A model generated the notes under the pieces. It was given only the letters and a program-made list of their open reading frames with translations. It ran no database searches and had not been told where the DNA came from. DNA of 64,000 bases from JBNNGK01 sp050268245 (GTDB lineage: Bacteria; Pseudomonadota; Gammaproteobacteria; Enterobacterales; Enterobacteriaceae). Of the stretch, positions 52,255 through 63,764 are shown piece after piece. The DNA is taken from positions 1 through 64,000 of the forward strand of contig NZ_JBNNGK010000016.1 in the NCBI RefSeq assembly GCF_050268245.1, written 5' to 3'. Position numbers and translations under genes: made by a program. Positions within the stretch are counted from its first letter, which is position 1. Each line of letters opens with the position of its first letter.

Positions 52255-52587
52255 ATGAGCTTTTTCATTTCTGACGCCGTCGCATCCGCAGGAGCTCCGG
52301 CTCAGGGAAGCCCGTACTCTCTGATCATTATGCTGGTGGTGTTTGGTCTGATCTTTTATTTCATGATCCTGCGTCCACAGCAGAAACGTGCGAAAGAGCA
52401 CAAGAAGCTGATGGACTCGATTGGCAAGGGTGATGAAGTGTTGACTACCGGTGGGCTTATTGGTCGCGTAACCAAAGTGGCTGACACCGGTATTATTGCT
52501 ATCGCGCTGAACGACACCACGGAAGTGATGATCAAGCGTGACTTCGTGGCGGCCGTTCTGCCGAAAGGTACCATGAAGGCCCTGTAA
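52255..52587 (+). CDS. yajC: Sec translocon accessory subunit YajC
   Basis: 110-residue single-span inner-membrane protein that joins SecD and SecF. One hydrophobic segment (about residues 20-40, YSLIIMLVVFGLIFYFMILRP) is followed by the conserved cytoplasmic part QQKRAKEHKKLMDSIGKGDEVLTTGGLIG. GAGGGAA precedes the ATG. It lies 33 bp after tgt and 25 bp before secD in one operon. Confidence 0.95.
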   Translation: MSFFISDAVASAGAPAQGSPYSLIIMLVVFGLIFYFMILRPQQKRAKEHKKLMDSIGKGDEVLTTGGLIGRVTKVADTGIIAIALNDTTEVMIKRDFVAAVLPKGTMKAL

Positions 52588-52612
52588 TTTTGTTTTCCCG
52601 AAGGGAATTGCC

Positions 52613-54460
52613 GTGCTAAACCGTTATCCTTTGTGGAAGTATCTGATGCTGATCGTGGTGATCATCATCGGTCTGCTTTATGCACTTCCCAACCTTTATG
52701 GTGAGGATCCGGCTGTACAAATCACTGGCGCGCGCGGTGTCGCCGCCAGTGAAGCTACGCTGGACCAAGTCCGTACCGTATTAGAAAAAGACAAAATTGC
52801 GAGCAAGTCGATTGCACTGGAAGAAGGCGCAATCCTAGCTCGCTTTAGCGATCCTGATGTCCAACTGCGTGCCCGTGAGGCCTTGATGGCGGCTTTGGGC
52901 GACAAATACGTGGTTGCACTGAACCTCGCCCCTGCAACCCCGCTGTGGTTGAGCATGTTGGGCGCCGAACCCATGAAGCTGGGCCTCGATTTGCGTGGTG
53001 GCGTACACTTCCTGATGGAAGTGGATATGGACACCGCACTGAGCAAATTGCAGGAACAGACAATGGACACCCTGCGCAGCGAACTGCGCGAGAAAGGAAT
53101 CCCTTACGCCACTATCCGCAAACTGGACAACAACGGTGTTGAAGTCCGTTTCCGTGATAACACTGCACGTGACCAAGCGATCGGCTATTTATCGCCACGT
53201 CAGCGTGATTGGGTGCTGTCTTCTAACGGCAGTAACACCATGAAGGTCAGTTTGACCGACGCTCGCTTAAGCGAAGCGCGTGAATATGCCGTCCAGCAAA
53301 ACATCACCATCCTGCGTAACCGTGTAAACCAACTCGGCGTGGCTGAACCGCTGGTACAGCGTCAAGGTTCTGACCGTATCGTGGTTGAATTGCCGGGTAT
53401 TCAGGACACCGCCCGTGCCAAAGAAATTCTTGGCGCAACCGCTACGTTGGAGTTCCGTTTGGTTAATACCAACGCGGATACCACCGCAGCAGCAAATGGC
53501 CGAGTGCCGGGTGATTCAGAGGTGAAATACACCCGCGAAGGGCAGCCGATTGTGCTGTATAAGCGTGTGATTCTTACCGGTGACCACATTACCGATTCGA
53601 CCTCCACCATGGACGAGTACAACCAGCCGCAGGTTAATATCTCGCTGGACAGCGCCGGTGGTAATGCCATGTCGAACTTCACCAAAGACAACATTGGTAA
53701 GCCGATGGCGACGCTGTTTGTGGAATATAAAGACAGCGGTAAGAAAGACGCCAACGGTCGTGCGGTGCTGGTGAAGCAGGAAGAAGTGATCAACGTGGCT
53801 AACATTCAGTCGCGTCTGGGTAACAGCTTCCGTATTACCGGCATTGGTAACCCGAACGAGGCGCGTCAGCTTTCTCTGCTGCTGCGTGCCGGTGCGTTGA
53901 TTGCGCCAATCCAGATAGTGGAAGAGCGTACTATCGGGCCAACTCTCGGGATGCAAAACATCACGCAAGGTTTAGAAGCCTGCCTGTGGGGGCTGGTCGC
54001 GTCTATCGTGTTTATGGTGGTCTGGTATCGTAAGTTTGGTGTGATAGCCACCAGTGCGCTGGTCGCCAACCTGGTGTTGATTGTCGGTGTGATGTCTCTG
54101 CTACCGGGGGCGACACTGACGATGCCGGGTATTGCCGGTATCGTATTGACGCTCGCCGTTGCGGTTGATGCTAACGTACTGATAAATGAGCGTATCAAGG
54201 AAGAGCTGAAGAATGGACGTTCCGTTCAGCAGGCGATCCATGAAGGCTATAAAGGCGCGTTCTCCAGTATTATCGATGCCAACATCACCACGTTGATCAC
54301 CGCAATTATTCTGTATGCAGTGGGCACCGGGTCGATTAAAGGCTTTGCGATTACCACCGCGATCGGTGTGGCGACCTCCATGTTTACCGCGATTGTCGGT
54401 ACCCGTGCCATCGTCAACCTGCTTTACGGCGGCAAACGCATTAACAAGCTGTCTATCTGA
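52613..54460 (+). CDS. secD: Protein translocase subunit SecD
   Basis: 615-residue inner-membrane protein that with SecF uses the proton gradient to assist Sec-dependent export. One N-terminal span, a large periplasmic domain (P1 region with LGLDLRGGVHFLMEVD), and five C-terminal spans with GATLTMPGIAGIVLTLAVAVDANVLINERIKEE, which contains the proton-path Asp. It starts with GTG at 52613 after GAAGGGA. Its stop is followed within 10 bp by secF. Confidence 0.96.
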   Translation: MLNRYPLWKYLMLIVVIIIGLLYALPNLYGEDPAVQITGARGVAASEATLDQVRTVLEKDKIASKSIALEEGAILARFSDPDVQLRAREALMAALGDKYVVALNLAPATPLWLSMLGAEPMKLGLDLRGGVHFLMEVDMDTALSKLQEQTMDTLRSELREKGIPYATIRKLDNNGVEVRFRDNTARDQAIGYLSPRQRDWVLSSNGSNTMKVSLTDARLSEAREYAVQQNITILRNRVNQLGVAEPLVQRQGSDRIVVELPGIQDTARAKEILGATATLEFRLVNTNADTTAAANGRVPGDSEVKYTREGQPIVLYKRVILTGDHITDSTSTMDEYNQPQVNISLDSAGGNAMSNFTKDNIGKPMATLFVEYKDSGKKDANGRAVLVKQEEVINVANIQSRLGNSFRITGIGNPNEARQLSLLLRAGALIAPIQIVEERTIGPTLGMQNITQGLEACLWGLVASIVFMVVWYRKFGVIATSALVANLVLIVGVMSLLPGATLTMPGIAGIVLTLAVAVDANVLINERIKEELKNGRSVQQAIHEGYKGAFSSIIDANITTLITAIILYAVGTGSIKGFAITTAIGVATSMFTAIVGTRAIVNLLYGGKRINKLSI

Positions 54461-54470
54461 GGAGTGCGTT

Positions 54471-55439
54471 GTGGCACAGGATTATACTGTTGAGCAACTC
54501 AACTATGGCCGTAAAGTCTATGACTTTATGCGCTGGGATTACGTGGCCTTCGGCATCTCATTGCTGCTGTTGATCGCGTCGATTAGCGTTATGTCCGTTC
54601 GCGGGTTTAACTGGGGGCTGGATTTCACCGGTGGTACGGTGATTGAAATCAACCTGGAACAGCCTGCGAATCTGGATCTGATGCGCGATACGTTGAACAA
54701 GGCCGGGTTTGACGACCCGGTTATCCAGAACTTTGGCAGCAGCCGCGACGTTATGGTACGTATGCCACCGGTGTCTGGCCCCGCAGGCCAAGAGCTGGGT
54801 CACAAAGTTATCAGCGTAATCAATGAATCAGTCGATAAGAATGCGACGGTGAAGCGTGTCGAGTTTGTTGGCCCCAGCGTGGGCAGCGAGTTGGCGCAAA
54901 CCGGCGGTATGGCGCTGTTGGTGGCTTTGATCTCTATTTTGATCTACGTAGGCTTCCGCTTTGAATGGCGTTTGGCAATGGGCGCGGTGCTCGCGCTGGC
55001 GCACGATGTGGTGATTACCCTAGGTATTCTGTCGCTGTTCCATATCGAGATTGACCTGACTATCGTTGCATCATTGATGTCAGTTATCGGTTACTCGCTG
55101 AATGACAGTATCGTGGTTTCTGACCGTATTCGCGAAAACTTCCGCAAAATACGTCGGGGTACGCCTTACGAAATTGTCAACGTATCGTTAACGCAGACGT
55201 TAAGCCGTACATTGATGACATCAGGGACAACCTTGATGGTGGTACTGATGCTGTATATCTTCGGCGGCGCGATGTTGCATGGCTTCTCGTTGGCGATGCT
55301 GATTGGTGTGTCGATCGGTACGATATCCTCCATTTACGTCGCGTCAGCGTTGGCGTTGAAACTGGGGATGAAGCGTGAACATATGCTGCAGCAGAAAGTA
55401 GAGAAAGAAGGCGCCGATCAGCCTTCGATCTTGCCATAA
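54471..55439 (+). CDS. secF: Protein translocase subunit SecF
   Basis: 322-residue partner of SecD with six transmembrane segments. Recognisable segments are YDFMRWDYVAFGISLLLL, RGFNWGLDFTGGTVIEI and SVIGYSLNDSIVVSDRIRENFRK. The GTG at 54471 has GGAG at 54461-54464, overlapping nothing but next to the secD stop, and gives the E. coli N-terminus MAQDYTVEQLN. A strong terminator follows at 55464. Confidence 0.96.
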   Translation: MAQDYTVEQLNYGRKVYDFMRWDYVAFGISLLLLIASISVMSVRGFNWGLDFTGGTVIEINLEQPANLDLMRDTLNKAGFDDPVIQNFGSSRDVMVRMPPVSGPAGQELGHKVISVINESVDKNATVKRVEFVGPSVGSELAQTGGMALLVALISILIYVGFRFEWRLAMGAVLALAHDVVITLGILSLFHIEIDLTIVASLMSVIGYSLNDSIVVSDRIRENFRKIRRGTPYEIVNVSLTQTLSRTLMTSGTTLMVVLMLYIFGGAMLHGFSLAMLIGVSIGTISSIYVASALALKLGMKREHMLQQKVEKEGADQPSILP

Positions 55440-55463
55440 TTTGCTGTACGTTCAGCGGAATAA

Positions 55464-55492
55464 AAGAGCGCCAATTGGCGCTCTTTTTTTAT
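55464..55492. terminator. Bidirectional terminator between secF and yajI
   Basis: Perfect palindromic stem AAGAGCGCCAA / TTGGCGCTCTT (55464-55485) followed by a T-run on the plus strand and preceded by A residues, so it can serve the convergent yajI as well. Confidence 0.88.
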
Positions 55493-55518
55493 CAACAGTA
55501 CCGCGGCAAGGTAATGCG

Positions 55519-56082
55519 TTACTTGCTGGTTACTGTTTTCGCAGCAGCGGTGATGAGCGGCTCAAGGTTGTGTAGGCGAATATAACCTAACTGTTGGGGG
55601 GTTAAGCCGCTTAAGCGTAATTCAAAGCGCTGTTCGGTTTTTGCCAATAGCGACTCGCTACTGGTAATTGGCTGCGAAAGTGCACCGGCGCTCAGCAATT
55701 TTCCATGCTCGTCCAGTTGTCCCCACTCCACCATCGCGTTGAAGGGGGGCAATGTATTGCTGGAGAGCGTCCGAATATGCAACATCGCCTGAGTGCCGCT
55801 GGCTTCATTCTTCACATGCGTAAGGTACACGCTCAATTCACCGATTTGGCTCTGTAAACGGGCGGCGGCATTAGCAGCAGGTAAGAGATACACCCCGCTG
55901 GTGGAGTTTTGGTTCAATTGATTCTGGCGTTCCAGTGCCGTAGCCTGGTCGGTCAGTGTACCCAGCATTTGTTTCAACTCAACCACTTGGTTTTGCAGTT
56001 TTGGTGCGTCACGATTCTGTGCGCAGCCAGAGAGAAGAACCAAGGCGCCGAATAAGCAAACTTTACGATAACTGATTGTCAT
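55519..56082 (-). CDS. yajI: DUF3251 lipoprotein YajI
   Basis: 187-residue lipoprotein: signal sequence ending in the lipobox LLSGC (Cys20), then a coiled-coil-like stretch (LQNQVVELKQMLGTLTDQATALERQNQLNQ) and a C-terminal beta-rich domain. It sits next to nrdR exactly as E. coli yajI does. Function is unknown. Confidence 0.85.
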   Translation of the reverse strand: MTISYRKVCLFGALVLLSGCAQNRDAPKLQNQVVELKQMLGTLTDQATALERQNQLNQNSTSGVYLLPAANAAARLQSQIGELSVYLTHVKNEASGTQAMLHIRTLSSNTLPPFNAMVEWGQLDEHGKLLSAGALSQPITSSESLLAKTEQRFELRLSGLTPQQLGYIRLHNLEPLITAAAKTVTSK

Positions 56083-56280
56083 GGCGGCAATTTCCTATTC
56101 AATAGCTCCTGCTATCAGCTTAGTCTTAATCACCGGGAAAGTCATGCGAAGCGGCAGTGAACGTCACCACGGTACGGCTTAACGTGGAGCCGTTTCGCAA
56201 CAAATGCCCCATGTCCTTTGTTGTGGCGAAACTTCGGGGTAAACTATTCTTATCTATAAGAACGCTTTTCAGGACGTGTT

Positions 56281-56730
56281 ATGCATTGCCCTTTTTGCGC
56301 TGCTGTTGATACCAAAGTCATTGATTCTCGTTTGGTAGGGGATGGCTCACAGGTACGCCGCCGTCGCCAGTGTCTAGTTTGTAACGAACGCTTTACCACT
56401 TTTGAGGTGGCGGAACTGGTGATGCCCCGCGTAATCAAAAGTGATGAAGTACGCGAACCTTTCAATGAAGATAAACTACGCCGCGGCATGTTGAAAGCGT
56501 TGGAAAAGCGTCCGGTCAGTTCCGATGATGTTGAAAACGCGATTAATCATATTAAATCTCAACTGCGCGCGACTGGCGAACGTGAAGTGCCGACAAAAAT
56601 GGTTGGTAACTTGGTGATGGACGCATTGAAGAAACTGGATAAGGTGGCCTATATCCGCTTTGCTTCGGTCTATCGCAGTTTTGAAGATATCCGTGAGTTC
56701 GGTGAAGAGATCGCCAAACTACAGGACTGA
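56281..56730 (+). CDS. nrdR: Transcriptional repressor NrdR
   Basis: 149-residue nucleotide-sensing repressor of ribonucleotide reductase genes. The N-terminal zinc ribbon has Cys3, Cys6, Cys31 and Cys34 (CPFC...CLVC), followed by the ATP-cone domain (VIKSDEVREPFNEDKLRRGMLKALEKRPVSSDDVE). Same length as E. coli NrdR. It begins the nrdR-ribD-ribH-nusB cluster; ribD follows 11 bp later. Confidence 0.96.
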   Translation: MHCPFCAAVDTKVIDSRLVGDGSQVRRRRQCLVCNERFTTFEVAELVMPRVIKSDEVREPFNEDKLRRGMLKALEKRPVSSDDVENAINHIKSQLRATGEREVPTKMVGNLVMDALKKLDKVAYIRFASVYRSFEDIREFGEEIAKLQD

Positions 56731-56741
56731 CAGGATTGCTG

Positions 56742-57851
56742 ATGTATAACGACGAATTTTACATGGCGCGGGCATTTGAATTGGCGCGACTAGGGCGCTT
56801 TACCACGGCACCCAATCCAAATGTTGGTTGCGTCATTGTACGCGACGGCAAGATTGTCGGTGAAGGTTTTCATTTACGTGCCGGTGAAGCACATGCCGAA
56901 GTGCATGCATTGCGAATGGCCGGGGAGCTGGCGCAGGGCGCTACGGCTTATGTCACGTTGGAACCTTGTAGCCATCACGGGCGTACCCCGCCTTGTGCTG
57001 ATGCACTGATCAAGGCGGGGGTGAGCCGCGTCGTAGCTGCAATGCAGGATCCTAATCCTCAGGTTGCCGGCCGAGGGCTGTATAAACTGCAACAATCAGG
57101 TATTGAGGTGCGGCATGGCCTGATGCTGGCCGAGGCCGAAGCGGTTAACCTGGGGTTCCTCAAGCGTATGCGTACCGGTTTTCCCTATGTGCAGCTTAAG
57201 TTGGGGGCGTCGCTTGATGGGCGCACGGCGATGGCTTCAGGAGAAAGCCAGTGGATTACTTCTCCGCAGGCGCGGCAGGACGTGCAGCGTTTGCGTGCTG
57301 AAAGCGCGGCGATTCTTAGCACCAGTGCTACCGTGTTGGCTGATAACCCATCGTTGACCGTACGTTGGGATGAGTTGGATGCTGAAACTCAGCGCATTTA
57401 CCCACGTGAAAACCTGCGTCAACCTTTGCGCATCATTTTGGACAGTCATAATCGCGTTACTCAGCAGCACAAGGTTATTCAGCAGCCCGGCGCGACTTGG
57501 CTGGCGCGTTTGCAGCCTGACGATCAGGCGTGGCCAACGGGCGTTGAACAGATCCCGTTTCCGGCACACGGTGGCGGTATCGATCTGGTCGTCATGATGA
57601 TGCAACTGGCAAAACGGCAGGTAAATGCCATCTGGGTAGAGGCTGGTGCTCGCTTGGCGGGGGCGTTACTCCAAGCCGGTTTGGTTGATGAGCTTATTTT
57701 ATATATCGCGCCGAAGTTGCTAGGGGATAATGCGCGCGGGCTTTGCCATTTGCCGGGGTTAGAGCAACTGGTTGATGCGCCCGAGTTTGTGTTTAGCGAC
57801 GTGCGGCAAATTGGCCCCGATTTGCGCCTGCTGCTGCGGGCGAAACATTGA
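56742..57851 (+). CDS. ribD: Bifunctional riboflavin deaminase/reductase RibD
   Basis: 369-residue enzyme for two riboflavin steps: deamination of the pyrimidine intermediate and NADPH reduction of its ribose side chain. The deaminase zinc site is HAEVHALRMAG (His51, Glu53) and PCSHHGRTPPC (Cys76, Cys85); the reductase domain starts near residue 147 (VQLKLGASLDGRTAM). The ATG at 56742 has CAGGA upstream and aligns with E. coli; TTG at 56736 is an unlikely alternative. Confidence 0.95.
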   Translation: MYNDEFYMARAFELARLGRFTTAPNPNVGCVIVRDGKIVGEGFHLRAGEAHAEVHALRMAGELAQGATAYVTLEPCSHHGRTPPCADALIKAGVSRVVAAMQDPNPQVAGRGLYKLQQSGIEVRHGLMLAEAEAVNLGFLKRMRTGFPYVQLKLGASLDGRTAMASGESQWITSPQARQDVQRLRAESAAILSTSATVLADNPSLTVRWDELDAETQRIYPRENLRQPLRIILDSHNRVTQQHKVIQQPGATWLARLQPDDQAWPTGVEQIPFPAHGGGIDLVVMMMQLAKRQVNAIWVEAGARLAGALLQAGLVDELILYIAPKLLGDNARGLCHLPGLEQLVDAPEFVFSDVRQIGPDLRLLLRAKH

Positions 57852-57969
57852 ATGTAACGCCAGCGTGCCGGTTCTCTTTGCGTTTTACAAAACCGCCGCG
57901 CAGGCATGCAAAGAATATGATAGAATCCGCCCCCCTGCGGGGTATTGAACCCATTTTTAAGGAAAGCCC

Positions 57970-58440
57970 ATGAAAGTTATCGAAGGTGTTGTTGCTACTC
58001 CTAAAGCCCGTGTGGCGATCGCAATTGCACGTTTTAACAATTTCATCAACGACAGCCTGCTGGAAGGTGCGATCGACGCGCTGAAACGTATTGGCCAGGT
58101 TGCTGATGACAACATCACCGTTGTCTGGGTACCTGGCGCTTATGAGCTGCCGCTGACTGCTCGCGTGCTGGCCAATAGCGGCAAGTATGATGCAGTTATC
58201 GCGCTGGGCACCGTGATCCGTGGGGGCACCGCGCACTTCGAATATGTGGCGGGCGAAGCCAGCTCCGGCTTGGGCAGTGTTTCTCTGAACACTGAAATCC
58301 CGGTTGCCTTTGGCGTACTGACCACCGAGAGCATTGAACAAGCGATCGAGCGTGCCGGCACCAAAGCGGGCAACAAAGGCGCAGAAGCTGCTCTGACCGC
58401 ACTTGAAATGATTAATGTTATCAAAGCTATTAAAGCCTGA
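57970..58440 (+). CDS. ribH: 6,7-dimethyl-8-ribityllumazine synthase
   Basis: 156-residue enzyme (RibH; named ribE in E. coli) that condenses the RibD-derived aminouracil with dihydroxybutanone phosphate; it forms a 60-subunit shell. Conserved motifs are ARFNNFINDSLLEGA, VWVPGAYELPLTARVLA, ALGTVIRGGTAHFEYVAGEAS and FGVLTTESIEQAIERAGTKAGNKG. It starts with ATG after AAGGAAA and lies 118 bp after ribD and 20 bp before nusB. Confidence 0.95.
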   Translation: MKVIEGVVATPKARVAIAIARFNNFINDSLLEGAIDALKRIGQVADDNITVVWVPGAYELPLTARVLANSGKYDAVIALGTVIRGGTAHFEYVAGEASSGLGSVSLNTEIPVAFGVLTTESIEQAIERAGTKAGNKGAEAALTALEMINVIKAIKA

Positions 58441-58460
58441 ATTTAGTTAAGGGGAATTCC

Positions 58461-58877
58461 GTGAAACCTGCTGCTCGTCGCCGCGCTCGTGAGTGTGCTG
58501 TTCAAGCGCTTTACTCTTGGCAGTTGTCAAAAAATGACATTGCCGATGTTGAATTACAGTTCCTGACGGAGCAGGATGTCAAAGATGTCGACATCGCCTA
58601 TTTTCGCGAGCTTCTGTCCGGTGTGGCAGTGAATGCAGGTACGCTGGATGCGCTCATGGCACCGTTCCTGTCTCGTCAGCTTGAGGAGTTAGGCCAGGTG
58701 GAGAAAGCCGTTCTGCGCATTGCCTTGTTTGAGCTGAAAATGCGTGAGGACGTCCCTTATAAAGTGGCGATCAACGAAGCGATCGAACTGGCTAAAACCT
58801 TCGGTGCAGAAGATAGCCATAAGTTTGTGAATGGTGTGTTGGATAAAGCAGCACCGGGCATCCGCAAGAAAAGATAA
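58461..58877 (+). CDS. nusB: Transcription antitermination factor NusB
   Basis: 138-residue RNA-binding factor that with NusE (S10) promotes antitermination in rRNA operons. The all-helical signature RRRARECAVQALYSWQLSKNDI and the C-terminal VPYKVAINEAIELAKTFGAEDSHKFVNGVLDK are present. It starts at GTG (58461) after AAGGGGA. A palindrome (58880-58904) separates it from thiL. Confidence 0.96.
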   Translation: MKPAARRRARECAVQALYSWQLSKNDIADVELQFLTEQDVKDVDIAYFRELLSGVAVNAGTLDALMAPFLSRQLEELGQVEKAVLRIALFELKMREDVPYKVAINEAIELAKTFGAEDSHKFVNGVLDKAAPGIRKKR

Positions 58878-58927
58878 ATTTTAAGGCCGGTTTACCGGCC
58901 TTAAATTCGTTTATTGGAAGATCAACC

Positions 58928-59905
58928 ATGGCATGCGGCGAATTTGACCTCATTGCCCGCTATTTTGACCGGTTTAAGCGTCTGCGCCGGGACGTACAGT
59001 TGGGCATTGGAGATGACTGCGCACTCCTGACAGTGGCAGAAAAACAGCTTTTGGCTGTCAGTACCGACACCCTGGTTTCGGGCATTCACTTCTTGCCGGA
59101 TATTGATCCGGCCGATCTCGGTTACAAAGCATTAGCGGTAAATCTCAGCGACCTGGCGGCTATGGGCGCCGATCCTGCGTGGCTTTCGCTGGCGTTAACC
59201 TTACCCGAGGTTGATGAAGACTGGCTGAAAGCGTTTAGCGATAGCCTGTTTGAACTCCTCAATTATTACGGCATGCAGCTGATTGGCGGTGATACCACTC
59301 GCGGCCCGCTTAGTATGACGTTAACCATTAACGGATTGGTGCCAGCCGGGCGTGCATTACGGCGTGATGGTGCGCACGTTGGCGATTGGATTTACGTGAC
59401 CGGGACGCTGGGTGACAGTGCTGCTGGGTTGGCTATTTTGCAAAACTGCTTAATGGTGACTGATACCGCCGTAAGTGAATATTTAATTGGGCGCCATTTA
59501 CGGCCGCAACCGCGCGTGTTGCAGGGGCAGGCCCTGCGCGATTTGGCCAGTGCGGCGATCGACATCTCCGATGGTTTGATTTCCGATCTGCAACATCTGT
59601 TGAAAGCCAGTGAATGTGGCGCGCGTATCGATTTGGACGAATTGCCGATGTCACAGGCGTTGACTAGCCACACCGACGCCGATCAGGCGTTACGTTGGGC
59701 GCTGACCGGCGGGGAGGATTACGAGTTGTGCTTCACCGTGCCGGAAATAAACCGTGGAGCGCTGGAAGTCGCGTTAAGTCACTTGGGTGCAGATTATACC
59801 TGTATCGGTCAGATTGGTCCGCTTTCTGAAGGTGTGAAGTTCTTCCGCGAAAACGAAGCGATTGTGCTGCCGTGGACCGGTTTTGATCATTTTGGCGTGA
59901 AATAA
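58928..59905 (+). CDS. thiL: Thiamine-monophosphate kinase ThiL
   Basis: 325-residue ATP-dependent kinase that makes thiamine diphosphate from thiamine monophosphate. Motifs: GEFDLIARYFDR, GIGDDCALL with metal-binding aspartates, GYKALAVNLSDLAAMGADPAWLSLALTLP and GGDTTRGPLSMTLT. It is followed 8 bp later by pgpA. Confidence 0.95.
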   Translation: MACGEFDLIARYFDRFKRLRRDVQLGIGDDCALLTVAEKQLLAVSTDTLVSGIHFLPDIDPADLGYKALAVNLSDLAAMGADPAWLSLALTLPEVDEDWLKAFSDSLFELLNYYGMQLIGGDTTRGPLSMTLTINGLVPAGRALRRDGAHVGDWIYVTGTLGDSAAGLAILQNCLMVTDTAVSEYLIGRHLRPQPRVLQGQALRDLASAAIDISDGLISDLQHLLKASECGARIDLDELPMSQALTSHTDADQALRWALTGGEDYELCFTVPEINRGALEVALSHLGADYTCIGQIGPLSEGVKFFRENEAIVLPWTGFDHFGVK

Positions 59906-59913
59906 GGGACAAC

Positions 59914-60408
59914 ATGGATGAAGCAAAACGCCGCTTGCGCTTAAGCAATCCGTGGCATTTATTGGCGACCGGTTTTGGTAGTGGATTATCGCCGGTCATG
60001 CCGGGTACCGTCGGCTCGTTGGCGGCAATCCCATTCTGGTTGCTCCTGATCCAACTGCCGTGGCAGCTCTATTCGTTGTTAGTGATGTTTAGCATTTGTA
60101 TCGGCGTTTATTTATGTCATCAGACCGCGAAAGACATGCGTGTGCACGATCATGGCAGTATTGTCTGGGACGAGTTTGTCGGTATGTGGATCACGCTGAT
60201 GGCGCTGCCGGTTAATGATTGGCGCTGGGTTGCGGGAGGGTTTGTGGTTTTCCGTATTCTGGATATTTGGAAGCCGTGGCCAATTCGCTGGTTTGATCGT
60301 AACGTTCATGGCGGCATGGGGATCATGGTGGATGACATCGTGGCCGGGGTGTTTGCTGCCGGTATCATCTATATGATCGGCCATCACTGGCCGATTGGGC
60401 TGTTCTGA
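59914..60408 (+). CDS. pgpA: Phosphatidylglycerophosphatase A PgpA
   Basis: 164-residue inner-membrane phosphatase that makes phosphatidylglycerol from its phosphate. Characteristic blocks are LSNPWHLLATGFGSGLSPVMPGTVGSLAAIPFW, DHGSIVWDEFVGMWITL and KPWPIRWFDRNVHGGMGIMVDDIVAG. It is slightly shorter at the N-terminus than E. coli PgpA (about 172). AAGGGA precedes the ATG. A terminator follows. Confidence 0.95.
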   Translation: MDEAKRRLRLSNPWHLLATGFGSGLSPVMPGTVGSLAAIPFWLLLIQLPWQLYSLLVMFSICIGVYLCHQTAKDMRVHDHGSIVWDEFVGMWITLMALPVNDWRWVAGGFVVFRILDIWKPWPIRWFDRNVHGGMGIMVDDIVAGVFAAGIIYMIGHHWPIGLF

Positions 60409-60418
60409 CGATAGTATA

Positions 60419-60445
60419 ACGGGGCTTTTAGCGGCCCCGTTTGTC
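60419..60445 (+). terminator. Rho-independent terminator after pgpA
   Basis: Stem CGGGGC / GCCCCG (60420-60425, 60434-60439) with an 8-nt loop followed by TTTGTCTATTT, between convergent pgpA and dxs. Confidence 0.75.
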
Positions 60446-60480
60446 TATTTGTCTGTGGAGCCGATAAAAGCCTAACCGGG

Positions 60481-62346
<1,866 letters not shown>

Positions 62347-62431
62347 TCGATACTCATATCAGAGGTATGCCATCAATTTGCAATAGCCGCTATCGCGTTG
62401 CCATTGCCATCAATAGCGATAACGTCACACG

Positions 62432-63334
62432 TTAATTATCGCGTTCAATAATGAAACTGGCTAATGCCCGTAATGGCGCGGTATTGTAAGATTGTGCGGC
62501 TAACGTATCCAGGGCGGCTAAAGCTTCCTGATACAAATCCCAGGCTTTGGCTTTCGCGTTGTCGAGGCCGAGCAACGCCGGATATGTGCTCTTGCCGTGT
62601 TGCTGGTCGGCACCCTGGCGTTTTCCTATTTTGGCAGTTTCGCCGATGATGTCGAGAATGTCATCCTGAACCTGAAAAGCCAGACCAATCGCGTCAGCAT
62701 AACGGTCAAGCTGTGGTAATGCAGCCCTGCCGGGCTCACCCGCAGCCAGCGCGCCTAAGCGAACGGCGGCGCGAATCAACGCACCGGTTTTAAGGCGGTG
62801 AATCTGCTCTAACGCTTCCAGATTAATCTGACGTTCCTCGGCCTCCAGATCTAAAGCCTGCCCTCCGCACATGCCTGACACGCCGCTGGCGGTGGCCAGC
62901 TCCGATACCATTGCCAGCCGGTCGCGTAATGTTACATCAGGCATGTCGGCATCAGCCAGAATCGAGAACGCCAGTGTTTGCAGTGCATCACCAGCGAGAA
63001 TGGCATTGGATTCGCCAAATTTAATATGGCAGGTCGGTTGACCACGGCGAAGGTCATCATTGTCCATCGCGGGTAAATCATCGTGAATCAGCGAATAGGC
63101 GTGAATACATTCTACGGCGGCGGCGGGGGCATCCAAATTGTTGAGCGATAGACCAAACATTTCGCCGGTAGCGTAAACCAGAAACGGACGCAGGCGTTTA
63201 CCGCCTAACAGCGCCCCGTGGCGCATGGCTGCGACCATGCCGCCCTCATTGAAAGGCAGCGGCGCAAGGAAACCCATCAACGCATCATCGGCGCGCAGGC
63301 GATAACTCTGTAACTGGCTAGTAAAGTCAGACAT
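62432..63334 (-). CDS. ispA: Farnesyl diphosphate synthase IspA
   Basis: 300-residue prenyltransferase that makes farnesyl diphosphate. The first Asp-rich motif is LIHDDLPAMDNDDLRRGQPT and the second QVQDDILDIIGE. Chain-length determinants look typical of the bacterial farnesyl type. The ATG at 63334 lies 6 bp after the xseB stop, so translation is probably coupled; the TTG three bases upstream is less likely. Confidence 0.95.
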   Translation of the reverse strand: MSDFTSQLQSYRLRADDALMGFLAPLPFNEGGMVAAMRHGALLGGKRLRPFLVYATGEMFGLSLNNLDAPAAAVECIHAYSLIHDDLPAMDNDDLRRGQPTCHIKFGESNAILAGDALQTLAFSILADADMPDVTLRDRLAMVSELATASGVSGMCGGQALDLEAEERQINLEALEQIHRLKTGALIRAAVRLGALAAGEPGRAALPQLDRYADAIGLAFQVQDDILDIIGETAKIGKRQGADQQHGKSTYPALLGLDNAKAKAWDLYQEALAALDTLAAQSYNTAPLRALASFIIERDN

Positions 63335-63340
63335 CAATAA

Positions 63341-63604
63341 TTACTCGGCATCTGGAGTAAAAGGCGCCAATGCGGCATCATCGTCGCTATCACTCAGTAA
63401 AATCTGTACGCGCTGTTCTGCTTGCTGCAATTTTTGCTGGCCCTGACGCGCGAGCTGTACGCCGCGTTCGAATTCATTCAGCGCGTCTTCCAGTGGCAAC
63501 TCCCCGGACTCAAGACGAGTAACGATGCTTTCCAACTCGGTGAGGGCGTGTTCAAAGCTGACGTTTTGCTCTGGACTGTCTGATTGTGCAGGTTTTTTCG
63601 GCAT
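63341..63604 (-). CDS. xseB: Exodeoxyribonuclease VII small subunit XseB
   Basis: 87-residue subunit of exonuclease VII, which degrades single-stranded DNA from both ends. The helical core VSFEHALTELESIVTRLESGELPLEDALNEFERGVQLARQGQQKLQQAEQRVQILL is the family signature. First gene of the xseB-ispA-dxs operon, divergent from thiI. Confidence 0.95.
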   Translation of the reverse strand: MPKKPAQSDSPEQNVSFEHALTELESIVTRLESGELPLEDALNEFERGVQLARQGQQKLQQAEQRVQILLSDSDDDAALAPFTPDAE

Positions 63605-63764
63605 AATTTTCTTTTTACATCATCATGTGAACAGTGGGGCCAGAGCCTATCCTAGCGGATCTTGATTAGTAAATCATGGCGCGTGCCTGCGGTTTTGTGC
63701 GCAGAGGCCTACCAGATAGTGATATACTCCGCACCGTTTATTTTATCTGACCATAAAGACCGCC